Positions 53,773-61,265 of a stretch of DNA of 64,000 nt are shown piece after piece. The translations under genes and the position numbers were made by a program. The notes under the pieces are model-generated. The model saw only the letters and a program-made list of their open reading frames with translations, was not told the DNA's origin and did not search any database. Source of the DNA: UBA1794 sp050946375 (lineage in GTDB: Bacteria > Bacteroidota > Bacteroidia > Bacteroidales > Bacteroidaceae); NCBI GenBank assembly GCA_050946375.1, contig JBMNUT010000011.1, positions 1 to 64,000 of the forward strand. The letters are read 5' to 3'. Positions within the stretch are counted from its first letter, which is position 1, and each line of letters starts with the position of its first letter.

Positions 53773-54450
53773 TTAAAGTTTGAAGCGCGGGTCCTTTAAA
53801 TAGGCTTTGTCGTTGAAGCGGTAGAGTGCTGCGCCCCGTTTGGAGTAAACCTTGTCGATGCGTTCGGTCTTCTCGATGAAATCCATATCGGCCACCTTCT
53901 TCCGGAAGTTTCTCTTGTCCAGCGGGCCGTCGAAAATGACTTCGTAGAGCCTTTGGAGCTGTCCTAAGGTGAAAAAGTCGGGGAGAAGATTGAATCCGAT
54001 AGGCTCGGAGGCGGCCTTGATGCGCATCTTTTCGCGTGCCTTGCGCACCATTTCTTCGTGGTCGAAGATGAGTTGGGGAAGTTCGCGTACGTTTACCCAG
54101 CAGGCGTTGTGCTTCTTGACGAGTTCCCGGTCGTATTCTTCCACTTTTATCAGGGCATAGTAGGCTGCTGAGAGTACTCTCTCGCCCGGGTCGCGGTCGA
54201 CCGCTCCGAAGAGGCCTACTTGTTCCATATATACGTCCTGGAGTCCGGTCAGCTCGTACAGCACTCGTTTGGCAGCGTCGTCAACGCTTTCGCCTTTTTG
54301 CAGGAAGCCTCCCATAACCGACCACTTCCCCTTGTCCGGCTCGAAGTTGCGCTGACGCAGGAGCAGGTGCAGTTCTCCCTCATAGAAGCCGAAGATTACG
54401 CAATCGAGGGCTACGAGGAACAGATCTTTATCCTTATAATAAGGTGACAT
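53773..54450 (-). CDS. araR: Nudix-type transcriptional regulator, AraR
   Basis: A 225-residue NrtR-like protein: an N-terminal Nudix fold and a C-terminal winged helix (FFTLGQLQRLYEVIFDG, then DKRNFRKKVADMDFI). The Nudix box reads GFLQKGESVDDAAKRVLYELTGL; two of the catalytic glutamates of the REUxEE core are Val and Leu, so hydrolysis is unlikely and a ligand-sensing role is expected. A Nudix-family arabinose regulator is known from Bacteroides thetaiotaomicron, and the placement between the ara mutarotase and araD supports the same function here. Confidence 0.87.
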   Translation of the reverse strand: MSPYYKDKDLFLVALDCVIFGFYEGELHLLLRQRNFEPDKGKWSVMGGFLQKGESVDDAAKRVLYELTGLQDVYMEQVGLFGAVDRDPGERVLSAAYYALIKVEEYDRELVKKHNACWVNVRELPQLIFDHEEMVRKAREKMRIKAASEPIGFNLLPDFFTLGQLQRLYEVIFDGPLDKRNFRKKVADMDFIEKTERIDKVYSKRGAALYRFNDKAYLKDPRFKL

Positions 54451-54504
54451 GACTGAGGGAGATTTTAGTGCACGGGTAGGGTGGGTTATGCGGTGAGGTG
54501 CGGA

Positions 54505-55653
54505 TTATTGGATTCCGAACTTGTAGATGCAACGGCTCTTGTACGTCTGCCCCGGTTCCAAAATGACGGAAGGCCATTCGGGTTTGTTGGGTGAATCGGG
54601 ATAGTGTTGAGTCTCCAAGCATACAGAGGCACGCTGGTTGTAGATTTTTCCATTCTTGCCGGTGATGGTTCCGTCCAGGAAATTGCCCGTGTAGGCTTGG
54701 ATTCCGGGTTCGGTGGTATAGACTTCCAGCGAAATGCCGCTCACCGGGCTGCTCAGGCGGGCTGCCAGAATGTTGATGTCGCCGCCGTTGTTGTTAAGTA
54801 CCCAGTTGTGGTCGAAACCGTTTCCGTTCTTCACTTGTTCGTTTTCGTAGTCGTTGATGTCTTGTCCTACGGGTTTCGGGGTCAGGAAGTCAAAGGGAGT
54901 TCCTTTTACGCTTGCAATTTCACCGGTCGTCATGAAGGTGGAATCTACGGGCGTGTAGTTGTCTGCGTTGATATACAGAATGTGGTCGAGTGCAAGTGCC
55001 TCGGGATCGCCGGTCAGGTTAAAGTAACTGTGGTTAGTCATATTGATGACCGTCTTTTTGTCGGTCGTCGCTTCGTAGGAAATGTCGATGGCGTTGTCGT
55101 CCGTCAAGGCGTATGTTACGGTTGCCGTTACATTTCCCGGGAAGTTCTGGTCGCCATCCGGTGAGTTCATGACGAGCTTCAGAGTGGTACTGTCAATCTG
55201 TTCTGCTTCGTAGACCTGGTATTGCCATCCTTTCGGGCCTCCGTGCAGGCAGTGGCCGTAGTTGTTTTTGGGTAACTGGATGGTGTCGCCGTCGATAACG
55301 ATTTTCCCGTCTTTAATTCGGTTGGCATATCTGCCGATGGCTGCACCGAAGTCTGAGGGGATACGTTCATACTTCCCGATAGAGTCGAAGCCGAGAACGA
55401 CGTCTTTCATCTCGCCGTTTTTGTCGGGTACCATGATGGAAACGATGCGTCCGCCGTAGTTTGTTACGCAGACTTCCATGCCGTTCTTGTTTTTCAGCAC
55501 GTATAGTGCCGTAGGCTTCCCGTCGATGGTGTCGTTGAAGTACTCCGGATTCAGGCCGGACAGGGTTAAATTCTCACTTTGCTTTGAGTTGCAAGCTGTT
55601 GCACACAAAGCTACAAGGCCGATGAGGCCGCTCCATTTGGCAATGTTTTTCAT
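54505..55653 (-). CDS. aldose 1-epimerase, lipoprotein
   Basis: A 382-residue mutarotase. The signal peptide ends in a lipobox with Cys 21 (LVALCATAC), so it should be anchored in a membrane facing the periplasm. Family features are VTNYGGRIVSIMVPDKNG, GRYANRIKDGK, CLHGGPKGWQYQ and INMTNHSYFNLTG with the catalytic His residues; the catalytic Glu is expected in the C-terminal CLETQHYPDSPN. It equilibrates alpha and beta forms of aldoses such as arabinose or galactose. The start at 55653 was chosen over an upstream ATG (55698) because it begins the signal peptide; the promoter lies at 55683-55713. Confidence 0.9.
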   Translation of the reverse strand: MKNIAKWSGLIGLVALCATACNSKQSENLTLSGLNPEYFNDTIDGKPTALYVLKNKNGMEVCVTNYGGRIVSIMVPDKNGEMKDVVLGFDSIGKYERIPSDFGAAIGRYANRIKDGKIVIDGDTIQLPKNNYGHCLHGGPKGWQYQVYEAEQIDSTTLKLVMNSPDGDQNFPGNVTATVTYALTDDNAIDISYEATTDKKTVINMTNHSYFNLTGDPEALALDHILYINADNYTPVDSTFMTTGEIASVKGTPFDFLTPKPVGQDINDYENEQVKNGNGFDHNWVLNNNGGDINILAARLSSPVSGISLEVYTTEPGIQAYTGNFLDGTITGKNGKIYNQRASVCLETQHYPDSPNKPEWPSVILEPGQTYKSRCIYKFGIQ

Positions 55654-55673
55654 GCGCTGAGAGTTTAGTTGTA

Positions 55674-55706
55674 ATTTTGGTGTAAAAGTAACACTCATTT
55701 TGGTGT
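55674..55706. promoter_or_regulatory. direct repeat ATTTTGGTGT around the ara promoter, candidate operator
   Basis: The decamer ATTTTGGTGT occurs exactly at 55674-55683 and 55697-55706, 23 bases apart start to start. One copy adjoins the -7 element and one fills the spacer. A regulator bound here would block the polymerase. AraR, encoded in the same transcript, is the likely candidate. Confidence 0.5.
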
Positions 55707-55713
55707 TATCAAA
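55683..55713 (-). promoter_or_regulatory. promoter of the arabinose operon (TTTG-N19-TACTTTTA)
   Basis: On the minus strand TTTG (55710-55713) is followed by 19 bases and TACTTTTA (55683-55690), one base from the -7 consensus. It drives the lipoprotein mutarotase, araR and araDAB. Confidence 0.6.
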
Positions 55714-55831
55714 AGGTTTTCTTTATGTTGTGGAACATGTTATGGAAAAATGACTTTTCTTTTTTGCTTTTCGAATAAGCGTTAAAATGTGGAGATTATT
55801 GTCCGGATCGGGAAAAGTTGCGGAACGGTGC

Positions 55832-55877
55832 AAAAAAAGATGCGGGAGTTTTTCCGAAAACTCCCGCATCTTTTTTT
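55832..55877. terminator. bidirectional terminator after galK, built of repeat-like units
   Basis: GATGCGGGAGTTTT pairs perfectly with AAAACTCCCGCATC, with seven A on the left and seven T on the right. It separates the galactose genes from the ara genes. Confidence 0.8.
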
Positions 55878-55893
55878 GAAAAGCCTTCGATGT
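55839..55893. repeat. diverged copies of the dispersed 22-base repeat at the galK terminator
   Basis: The terminator arms resemble the AAAAG/TGCAT family in inverted arrangement, and a further unit GAAAAGCCTTCGATGTTTTT follows directly at about 55878-55897. Confidence 0.5.
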
Positions 55894-55898
55894 TTTTA

Positions 55899-57059
55899 TC
55901 AGCCTCTTTCGATCAAACGGGAGCCATCGCCGATGACTACGTCGTAAATCTTCGGACTGAGACCGAATTTAGCCCGGTAGCTTTCTTTCACTTCATCGAT
56001 GAATCCTTGATAGAGGTTGTTCTTTACCAGGTTCAGCGTGCAGCCTCCGAAGCCGCCGCCCATAACGCGTGAGCCGGTGACGTCGTTGTGCTTGGCCACT
56101 TCGTTCAGGAAGTCGAGCTCTTCGCAGCTTACTTCGTAGAGTTGGCTCATGCCGCGGTGCGTTTCGTACATCTTTTGTCCTACGATGTCATAGTCGCCGA
56201 TTTCGAGGGCGTCGCAAACATCCAGCACGCGATGGATTTCTTCGATTACGTATTCGGCACGCATGTAGTCTTCTGCAGTCACTTTGCCTTTTACCTCTTC
56301 CAGCATTTCCATGTCGGCATCGCGCAGGAATTCAACGTGCGGGTGGTTCTTCTGGATGGCAGCCACAACGTTTTCACAAGACTGGCGGCGCTTGTTGTAT
56401 GCGGAGGAAGCCAGTTCGTGCTTAACTACGGAGTCTACCAATACCAGCTTGTAGCCTTGCGGATTGAAGGGGTAGTATTTGTATTCCAAGGAGCGGCAGT
56501 CCAGACGGATTAAGTTGCCTGCTTTTCCGAATACGGAAGCGAACTGGTCCATAATACCGCAGTTTACGCCGATGTAGTTGTGCTCGGTTGCCTGGCCGAC
56601 TTTAGCCAATTCGAATTTGTCTATCCGGTTATCGGCAAAAAGGTCGTTGATTGCGAAAGCATATACGCTCTCCAGAGCAGCCGATGAAGACATTCCGGCG
56701 CCGAGGGGTACGTCGCCGGCAAAAGCCGTGTTGAATCCCGGAACATCTACACCGCGTTTAATCATTTCGCGGCATACGCCGAAGATGTAACGTGCCCAAC
56801 TTGCGCGGGGAGCGTCTTCTTCGTTCAGTCCGAACTCTACGTAGTCTTTCAAGTCGATGGAGTATGCTTTTACCGTTTTCGTGCCGTTCGGTTTGATTTC
56901 CATCATCATTCCTTTGTCTACGGCTCCGGGAAATACGAATCCGCCGTTGTAGTCCGTGTGCTCGCCTATCAGGTTAATACGGCCCGGGGAAGCGTAAATA
57001 GAGCCGGTTGTGCCGTCGAAGTGCTTGATGAAGCGGCTTCTTACAAATTCTATGTCCAT
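55899..57059 (-). CDS. galK: galactokinase
   Basis: A 386-residue GHMP kinase that makes galactose 1-phosphate. The galactokinase signature GRINLIGEHTDYNGGF, the GHMP ATP motif PLGAGMSSSAALES, the catalytic Asp in CGIMDQFASVFG and the C-terminal GSRVMGGGFGGCT are all present. It follows the sugar transporter by 56 bases. Confidence 0.95.
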   Translation of the reverse strand: MDIEFVRSRFIKHFDGTTGSIYASPGRINLIGEHTDYNGGFVFPGAVDKGMMMEIKPNGTKTVKAYSIDLKDYVEFGLNEEDAPRASWARYIFGVCREMIKRGVDVPGFNTAFAGDVPLGAGMSSSAALESVYAFAINDLFADNRIDKFELAKVGQATEHNYIGVNCGIMDQFASVFGKAGNLIRLDCRSLEYKYYPFNPQGYKLVLVDSVVKHELASSAYNKRRQSCENVVAAIQKNHPHVEFLRDADMEMLEEVKGKVTAEDYMRAEYVIEEIHRVLDVCDALEIGDYDIVGQKMYETHRGMSQLYEVSCEELDFLNEVAKHNDVTGSRVMGGGFGGCTLNLVKNNLYQGFIDEVKESYRAKFGLSPKIYDVVIGDGSRLIERG

Positions 57060-57115
57060 AGTTTTAAATTTATAATAGGTTTATAGATGAAATCGTTTTG
57101 CAGTTTAGGGATAAA

Positions 57116-58357
57116 TCAGGCTTTCTTCAGGCCGATTTTCGAGCCGAAGAGGTTGAACCACATTACGTATGCGTAATAAATGAACATCATGCAGATAGCA
57201 GCACCTACGCCCAAGCCGGGGTTGTCTACTACCACACCCATCAGCGGGGTCAGGGTAGCTGCGCCAATTACGCCCATGTTGATGATACCACTGGCAGCCT
57301 TCGTGTGCGGACCGAGCTCTTGAAGTCCCAGATTGAAGATGAGCGGCCACATAACCGAGTGGAACAATCCGGCAGCAAGCATGGCATATACGCCTACCAT
57401 ACCCGGCAGAACGAACGAAAGTCCTACGCATACGGCACCGCCGATGAGGCATCCGCTCAGCAAGGCGCGGGGTTTGAACTTGCTCAGGATGGCGGCTCCT
57501 ACGAAACGGCCTACCATCATGCCGCCCCAATAGAGGGGAAGATAGTCGGTAGCTTCGCCGACCAGGCCGGATTTAGACTTGAAATAGGCCGGAAGCATCG
57601 AGGGAATACCGATTTCCAAGCCCATGTACATGAAGATACCCAATGCGCCCAACCATACGTGCGGATACTTGAATACGCTGCTTTTGTATTGGTTTTTCTC
57701 GCCGGATGCGTCGGTAGCCTGTTCGCCCTCATTGATGTTGGGCAGTTTCAGGAAGAAGAGTATGGCGCAGAGTACGAGGGTAAAAAGACCAAGTCCCAAG
57801 TAAGGGTAGGGGATGTCGGCAGGCACGGCGTCGCTGGCTTTCTTGCCGTTGAGGATAACCGTGGTAATAAAAATCGGGGCGACGGTGGTGGCTACCGAGT
57901 TGAGTGCCTGGCTCAGCGTCATGCGGAATGCGCCTTTTTCCGGTGTGCCCAGCACCATTACGTACGGATTGGCCACCAGTTGCAGCATAACGATACCCAA
58001 GGCTACGAGCGACATGCAGCCCAAGAACATCCAATAGATGGTACTTACGTTACCGTCGAGGTTGCCGTTGATGCATAAGAAATTGACCACGAATCCCAAG
58101 CCTACTACGGCCAAACCGAGAACAAGCGTGGCTTTGTAGCCGATCTTGCTCATCATGAAGCCGAGGGGGATGGATAAAACGTAGGCTCCATAGAACGCGG
58201 TGTTTACCAACTGGCTCTGGTAATTGGTGAGACTGAATGCGTTTTTACAGAATTCAATCATGGAATTGTTCATCGTGGTGACAAATCCGATGAGGAAACA
58301 TACGATGAACATTACGGTAAGTGCGAACGTATAGTTCGGAGTTTGCTTTTGATTCAT
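57116..58357 (-). CDS. glucose/galactose MFS transporter (FucP/GluP family)
   Basis: A 413-residue membrane protein with 12 hydrophobic segments. It shows the family N-terminus LIGFVTTMNNSMIEF, then SIPLGFMMSKIGYK, and WGGMMVGRFVGAAIL in the second half. The family imports glucose, galactose or fucose with protons; with galK next to it galactose is the best guess. It could also serve arabinose, for which no dedicated permease is seen. Confidence 0.87.
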   Translation of the reverse strand: MNQKQTPNYTFALTVMFIVCFLIGFVTTMNNSMIEFCKNAFSLTNYQSQLVNTAFYGAYVLSIPLGFMMSKIGYKATLVLGLAVVGLGFVVNFLCINGNLDGNVSTIYWMFLGCMSLVALGIVMLQLVANPYVMVLGTPEKGAFRMTLSQALNSVATTVAPIFITTVILNGKKASDAVPADIPYPYLGLGLFTLVLCAILFFLKLPNINEGEQATDASGEKNQYKSSVFKYPHVWLGALGIFMYMGLEIGIPSMLPAYFKSKSGLVGEATDYLPLYWGGMMVGRFVGAAILSKFKPRALLSGCLIGGAVCVGLSFVLPGMVGVYAMLAAGLFHSVMWPLIFNLGLQELGPHTKAASGIINMGVIGAATLTPLMGVVVDNPGLGVGAAICMMFIYYAYVMWFNLFGSKIGLKKA

Positions 58358-58465
58358 TGTTCGGGTATTAGTTTGATGATAATAGTTTGATACGGTTTAA
58401 ATGTGGCAGCACGGTTGCCCAAGGCCAAAGCCCGAGGGCGACCGTGCTGGGGTGTATGGGGTTTC

Positions 58466-59554
58466 TTATTTCTCTATGCCGAATTTATATACCGTGACTT
58501 GCTTGTATTCTTCGCCGGGTTTCAGCACGCAGGAAGGGAAGTAAGGCCGGTTCGGACTGTCGGGGAAGCATTGTGCTTCGAAGCAGATGGCAGAGCGGCG
58601 CGGGTAGGTAGCTCCTTTGTATCCGCTGAAGCCGTTCAGCCAGTTCCCGGTGTAGAGCTGTACGCCCGGCTCGGTGGTATATACTTCGAGGAAGCGGCGG
58701 CTTACGGGTTCTACGCACTTGGCTGCCAGCGAGAGCTCGCCGCGTTCTTTCTTGTTCAGCACGAAGCAGTGGTCGTAGCCCGCTCCGTTTTTGGTCTGGA
58801 TATGGTCGGCGTCGATACGGTCTCCCACCAGATGCGGCTTGCGGAAGTCGAACGGTGTGCCTTCGACGGAGGCTATTTCGCCTGTTGGTATGGATACTTC
58901 ATCGATGGGGATGTAGAAATCGGCATTGAAGGTAAGCAAATTGTTGCAAACCGTGGGGGTATTTTCCTTTATGCCGGCCAAGTTGAAGAAAGCGTGGTTG
59001 GTCAGGTTGATAATCGTGGTTTTGTCCGTCGTGGCCTTGTAGGTTATCATCCATTCGTTGTACTCGGTCAGGGTGTAGGTCATGAGGATTTCCAGTTTTC
59101 CGGGGAATCCTTCTTCGCCGTCTTGCGCCGTATATTTGAATTCCACTGCCTGGTCGTTCTTTTGGCGTGCTTCCCATACGCGGGTGTGGAAGCCTGTCGG
59201 TCCGCCGTGCAGGGAGTTTGGCCCATTGTTGATGGCCAGGGAGTATTCTTTGCCGTTCAATGTGAATTTTCCGCCGGCGATTCGGTTGCCGTAGCGCCCG
59301 ATTGTGGTGCTGAGGAAAGGTTCCGGGCTGTTGATCACGCCGTCTATGGAGTCGTGCCCTAAGATAACGTTGCCATAGTTACCGTTCTTGTCGGGCATCA
59401 TTATAGCGACTACTGCAGCGCCATAGTTGGTTACTGCGATTTCCATTTGATTATTTCTCAAGAAGAACAAATCGGTCTCTTTTCCGTCTATTGTCTTCTG
59501 GAAATCTTTCCGGCGTAATCCGGAGAGGTTCTTATTAGAACTTGAGCTTGACAT
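58466..59554 (-). CDS. galM: aldose 1-epimerase, cytosolic
   Basis: A 362-residue mutarotase without signal peptide. Motifs are VTNYGAAVVAIMMPDKNG, IGRYGNRIAGGKF, SLHGGPTGFHTRVWEA and INLTNHAFFNLAG; the C-terminal CFEAQCFPDSPNRPYFP holds the catalytic Glu region. It starts the galactose transcript. It is a paralogue of the lipoprotein mutarotase at 54505-55653, so the cell has one enzyme on each side of the inner membrane. Confidence 0.9.
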   Translation of the reverse strand: MSSSSSNKNLSGLRRKDFQKTIDGKETDLFFLRNNQMEIAVTNYGAAVVAIMMPDKNGNYGNVILGHDSIDGVINSPEPFLSTTIGRYGNRIAGGKFTLNGKEYSLAINNGPNSLHGGPTGFHTRVWEARQKNDQAVEFKYTAQDGEEGFPGKLEILMTYTLTEYNEWMITYKATTDKTTIINLTNHAFFNLAGIKENTPTVCNNLLTFNADFYIPIDEVSIPTGEIASVEGTPFDFRKPHLVGDRIDADHIQTKNGAGYDHCFVLNKKERGELSLAAKCVEPVSRRFLEVYTTEPGVQLYTGNWLNGFSGYKGATYPRRSAICFEAQCFPDSPNRPYFPSCVLKPGEEYKQVTVYKFGIEK

Positions 59555-59787
59555 ATTAAAATACTGTTACGTATTAGTAAATGGTTTATGATATTAGTGT
59601 TGCAAATAAAACTATTTTCTTTGTGAATCCAAAATAAAAGTCCCGGAAATCGAAAAACTTTTCTTCCTTTTGGGCCTGAAAGCTTGCTTTGTCTTTTTAA
59701 GGGGGGTGCCGCAGCGTCGGGCGTCTCGCTTTTCTCGTCGGGGAAAGGGCGTGTCGGGCTGCCGGCCGGTACGGCATGCCTTGTCGT
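59555..59787. other. gap upstream of galM
   Basis: No gene and no perfect TAnnTTTG were found; the galM promoter is probably an imperfect match in the AT-rich part at 59560-59640. Confidence 0.4.
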
Positions 59788-59857
59788 GAAAAGTGATGCC
59801 GCTTTTTCAGAAAAGTGCAGGCACTCTTCTGAGGAAGTGCCTGCACTTTTGGGGAAA
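59788..59857. repeat. dispersed repeat copies forming the mgsA terminator
   Basis: GAAAAGTGATGCCGCTTTTTC and AAAAGTGCAGGCACTC plus an inverted AAGTGCCTGCACTTTT are family-like units. The last two pair as the terminator of mgsA. Confidence 0.6.
59811..59850 (-). terminator. hairpin after mgsA
   Basis: AAAAGTGCAGGCACT pairs perfectly with AGTGCCTGCACTTTT around a 10-base loop. It lies 28 bases beyond the mgsA stop. Confidence 0.6.
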
Positions 59858-59877
59858 TCTGTTGTGACTTTTTCTTT

Positions 59878-60405
59878 TTATTGTTTGGCCCGTTTGCTTC
59901 TTCGCTTGGCAACTCTTTCTACAGCTTCTTCCACTACGGGCTTGTTCTCGAAGCGGCGCGTGTAAGCGGTGTAGTCGGGTCTGATGCGTTCGTAGGTCGG
60001 GTCTGAGAAAAGCGGGCTGGAAATGATGTGGTCGGCCGTAGAGCGGTTGCAGCAGAATACGATGTTTTCTACGCTGGCCAGTCGGGTCAACGCCTTTACG
60101 TCCGTGTCGTGCGGTTGCAGGGTCATGGGGTCTGTGAAAAAGAACAGGTAGTCTATTTCGCCTTCTACGATGCGGGAGCCCATTTGCTGGTCGCCTCCGA
60201 GAGGACCGGACTTGAGTATGGTGAAATCCCACTCGACATCGGGATGTTTCTTGCGCAGCGCTTCTAAAATGAGCGTCCCGGTGGTGCCGGTACAGTAGAA
60301 CTTATGACCGATTAGCTTGTCGGAATTCCAAACGGCCCATTCGATCATGTCTTTTTTCATGGCATCGTGTGCCACAAGGCCAATCTTTCTGATGACTTTT
60401 TCCAT
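59878..60405 (-). CDS. mgsA: methylglyoxal synthase
   Basis: A 175-residue enzyme converting dihydroxyacetone phosphate to methylglyoxal, a glycolytic overflow bypass. Features are IGLVAHDAMKKDMIEW, CTGTTGTLI and the catalytic-site motif KSGPLGGDQQMGSRI. It is about 20 residues longer than the E. coli enzyme because of a basic Arg/Lys tail (VAKRRSKRAKQ). Confidence 0.94.
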   Translation of the reverse strand: MEKVIRKIGLVAHDAMKKDMIEWAVWNSDKLIGHKFYCTGTTGTLILEALRKKHPDVEWDFTILKSGPLGGDQQMGSRIVEGEIDYLFFFTDPMTLQPHDTDVKALTRLASVENIVFCCNRSTADHIISSPLFSDPTYERIRPDYTAYTRRFENKPVVEEAVERVAKRRSKRAKQ

Positions 60406-60473
60406 ATCCTTCGTTTTTTAGGGTTGGGGACTTTTTGCTTTTTCAGGCAGTGTGCGGGGCACTCCGCCATGGG

Positions 60474-60481
60474 CAAAGATA
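60474..60481 (-). promoter_or_regulatory. -7 promoter element (TATCTTTG) for mgsA
   Basis: A perfect TAnnTTTG on the minus strand, 69 bases from the ATG at 60405. Confidence 0.6.
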
Positions 60482-60525
60482 GGCTTTTGTCCCGAGAAAT
60501 AGGGGCATGCACGGCGGATTATTTG

Positions 60526-60533
60526 TAACTTTG
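60526..60533 (+). promoter_or_regulatory. -7 promoter element (TAACTTTG) for nth
   Basis: A perfect TAnnTTTG on the plus strand, 61 bases before the ATG at 60594, divergent from the mgsA promoter. Confidence 0.6.
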
Positions 60534-60593
60534 ACGCCCGTAACCTTATTATATTATTGGTAGACGCGGGAAGACCGCAAGAACATCGAAAAA

Positions 60594-61250
60594 ATGAGAA
60601 AGCAAGAATTATACGACCGTTGTATCGATTATTTTGAGAAAAGCATGCCCGTGGCCGAGACGGAGCTGCATTATTCCGATCCGTTCCAGCTGCTGGTGGC
60701 CGTGATACTCTCGGCGCAGTGTACGGACAAGCGGGTGAACATGGTGACTCCGCGCTTGTTTGCCGATTATCCTACGCCCGAGGCTATGGCTTCTGCCGAG
60801 CCGGAAGTGATTTATGAGTATGTGAAAAGTGTGTCTTACCCGAACAACAAGGCCAAACATCTGGTGGGCATGGCGCGTATGCTGATGGAAAAATACCAGG
60901 GTCAAGTGCCTTCTACTTTGGAAGAGCTGATAAAACTGCCCGGGGTGGGGCGCAAGACGGCCAACGTCGTGCAGTCGGTGGCCTTCAACAAGGCGGCAAT
61001 GGCGGTGGATACGCATGTCTTTCGCGTATCGCACCGTATCGGTCTCGTTCCGGAGCGGTGTACGACGCCGCTCTCCGTAGAGAAAGAGCTGACCAAGCAT
61101 CTGCCCGATGCGTTAATCCCGAAGGCCCATCACTGGCTTATCCTGCATGGGCGTTATGTGTGTACGGCGCGCAATCCGAAGTGTATGGAGTGCGGATTGA
61201 AAGAGATTTGCCGTTCTTTCCCGAAACTGGGCGGTGGCGCAGTGAAATGA
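60594..61250 (+). CDS. nth: endonuclease III
   Basis: A 218-residue DNA glycosylase/AP lyase for oxidised pyrimidines. The HhH LPGVGRKTANVV includes the catalytic Lys, AVDTHVFRVSHRIG the catalytic Asp, and the [4Fe-4S] cysteines are in VCTARNPKCMECGLKEIC. Length is normal. It converges with the next gene with a 15-base gap. Confidence 0.96.
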   Translation: MRKQELYDRCIDYFEKSMPVAETELHYSDPFQLLVAVILSAQCTDKRVNMVTPRLFADYPTPEAMASAEPEVIYEYVKSVSYPNNKAKHLVGMARMLMEKYQGQVPSTLEELIKLPGVGRKTANVVQSVAFNKAAMAVDTHVFRVSHRIGLVPERCTTPLSVEKELTKHLPDALIPKAHHWLILHGRYVCTARNPKCMECGLKEICRSFPKLGGGAVK

Positions 61251-61265
61251 ACGGCGGGAAACGAT

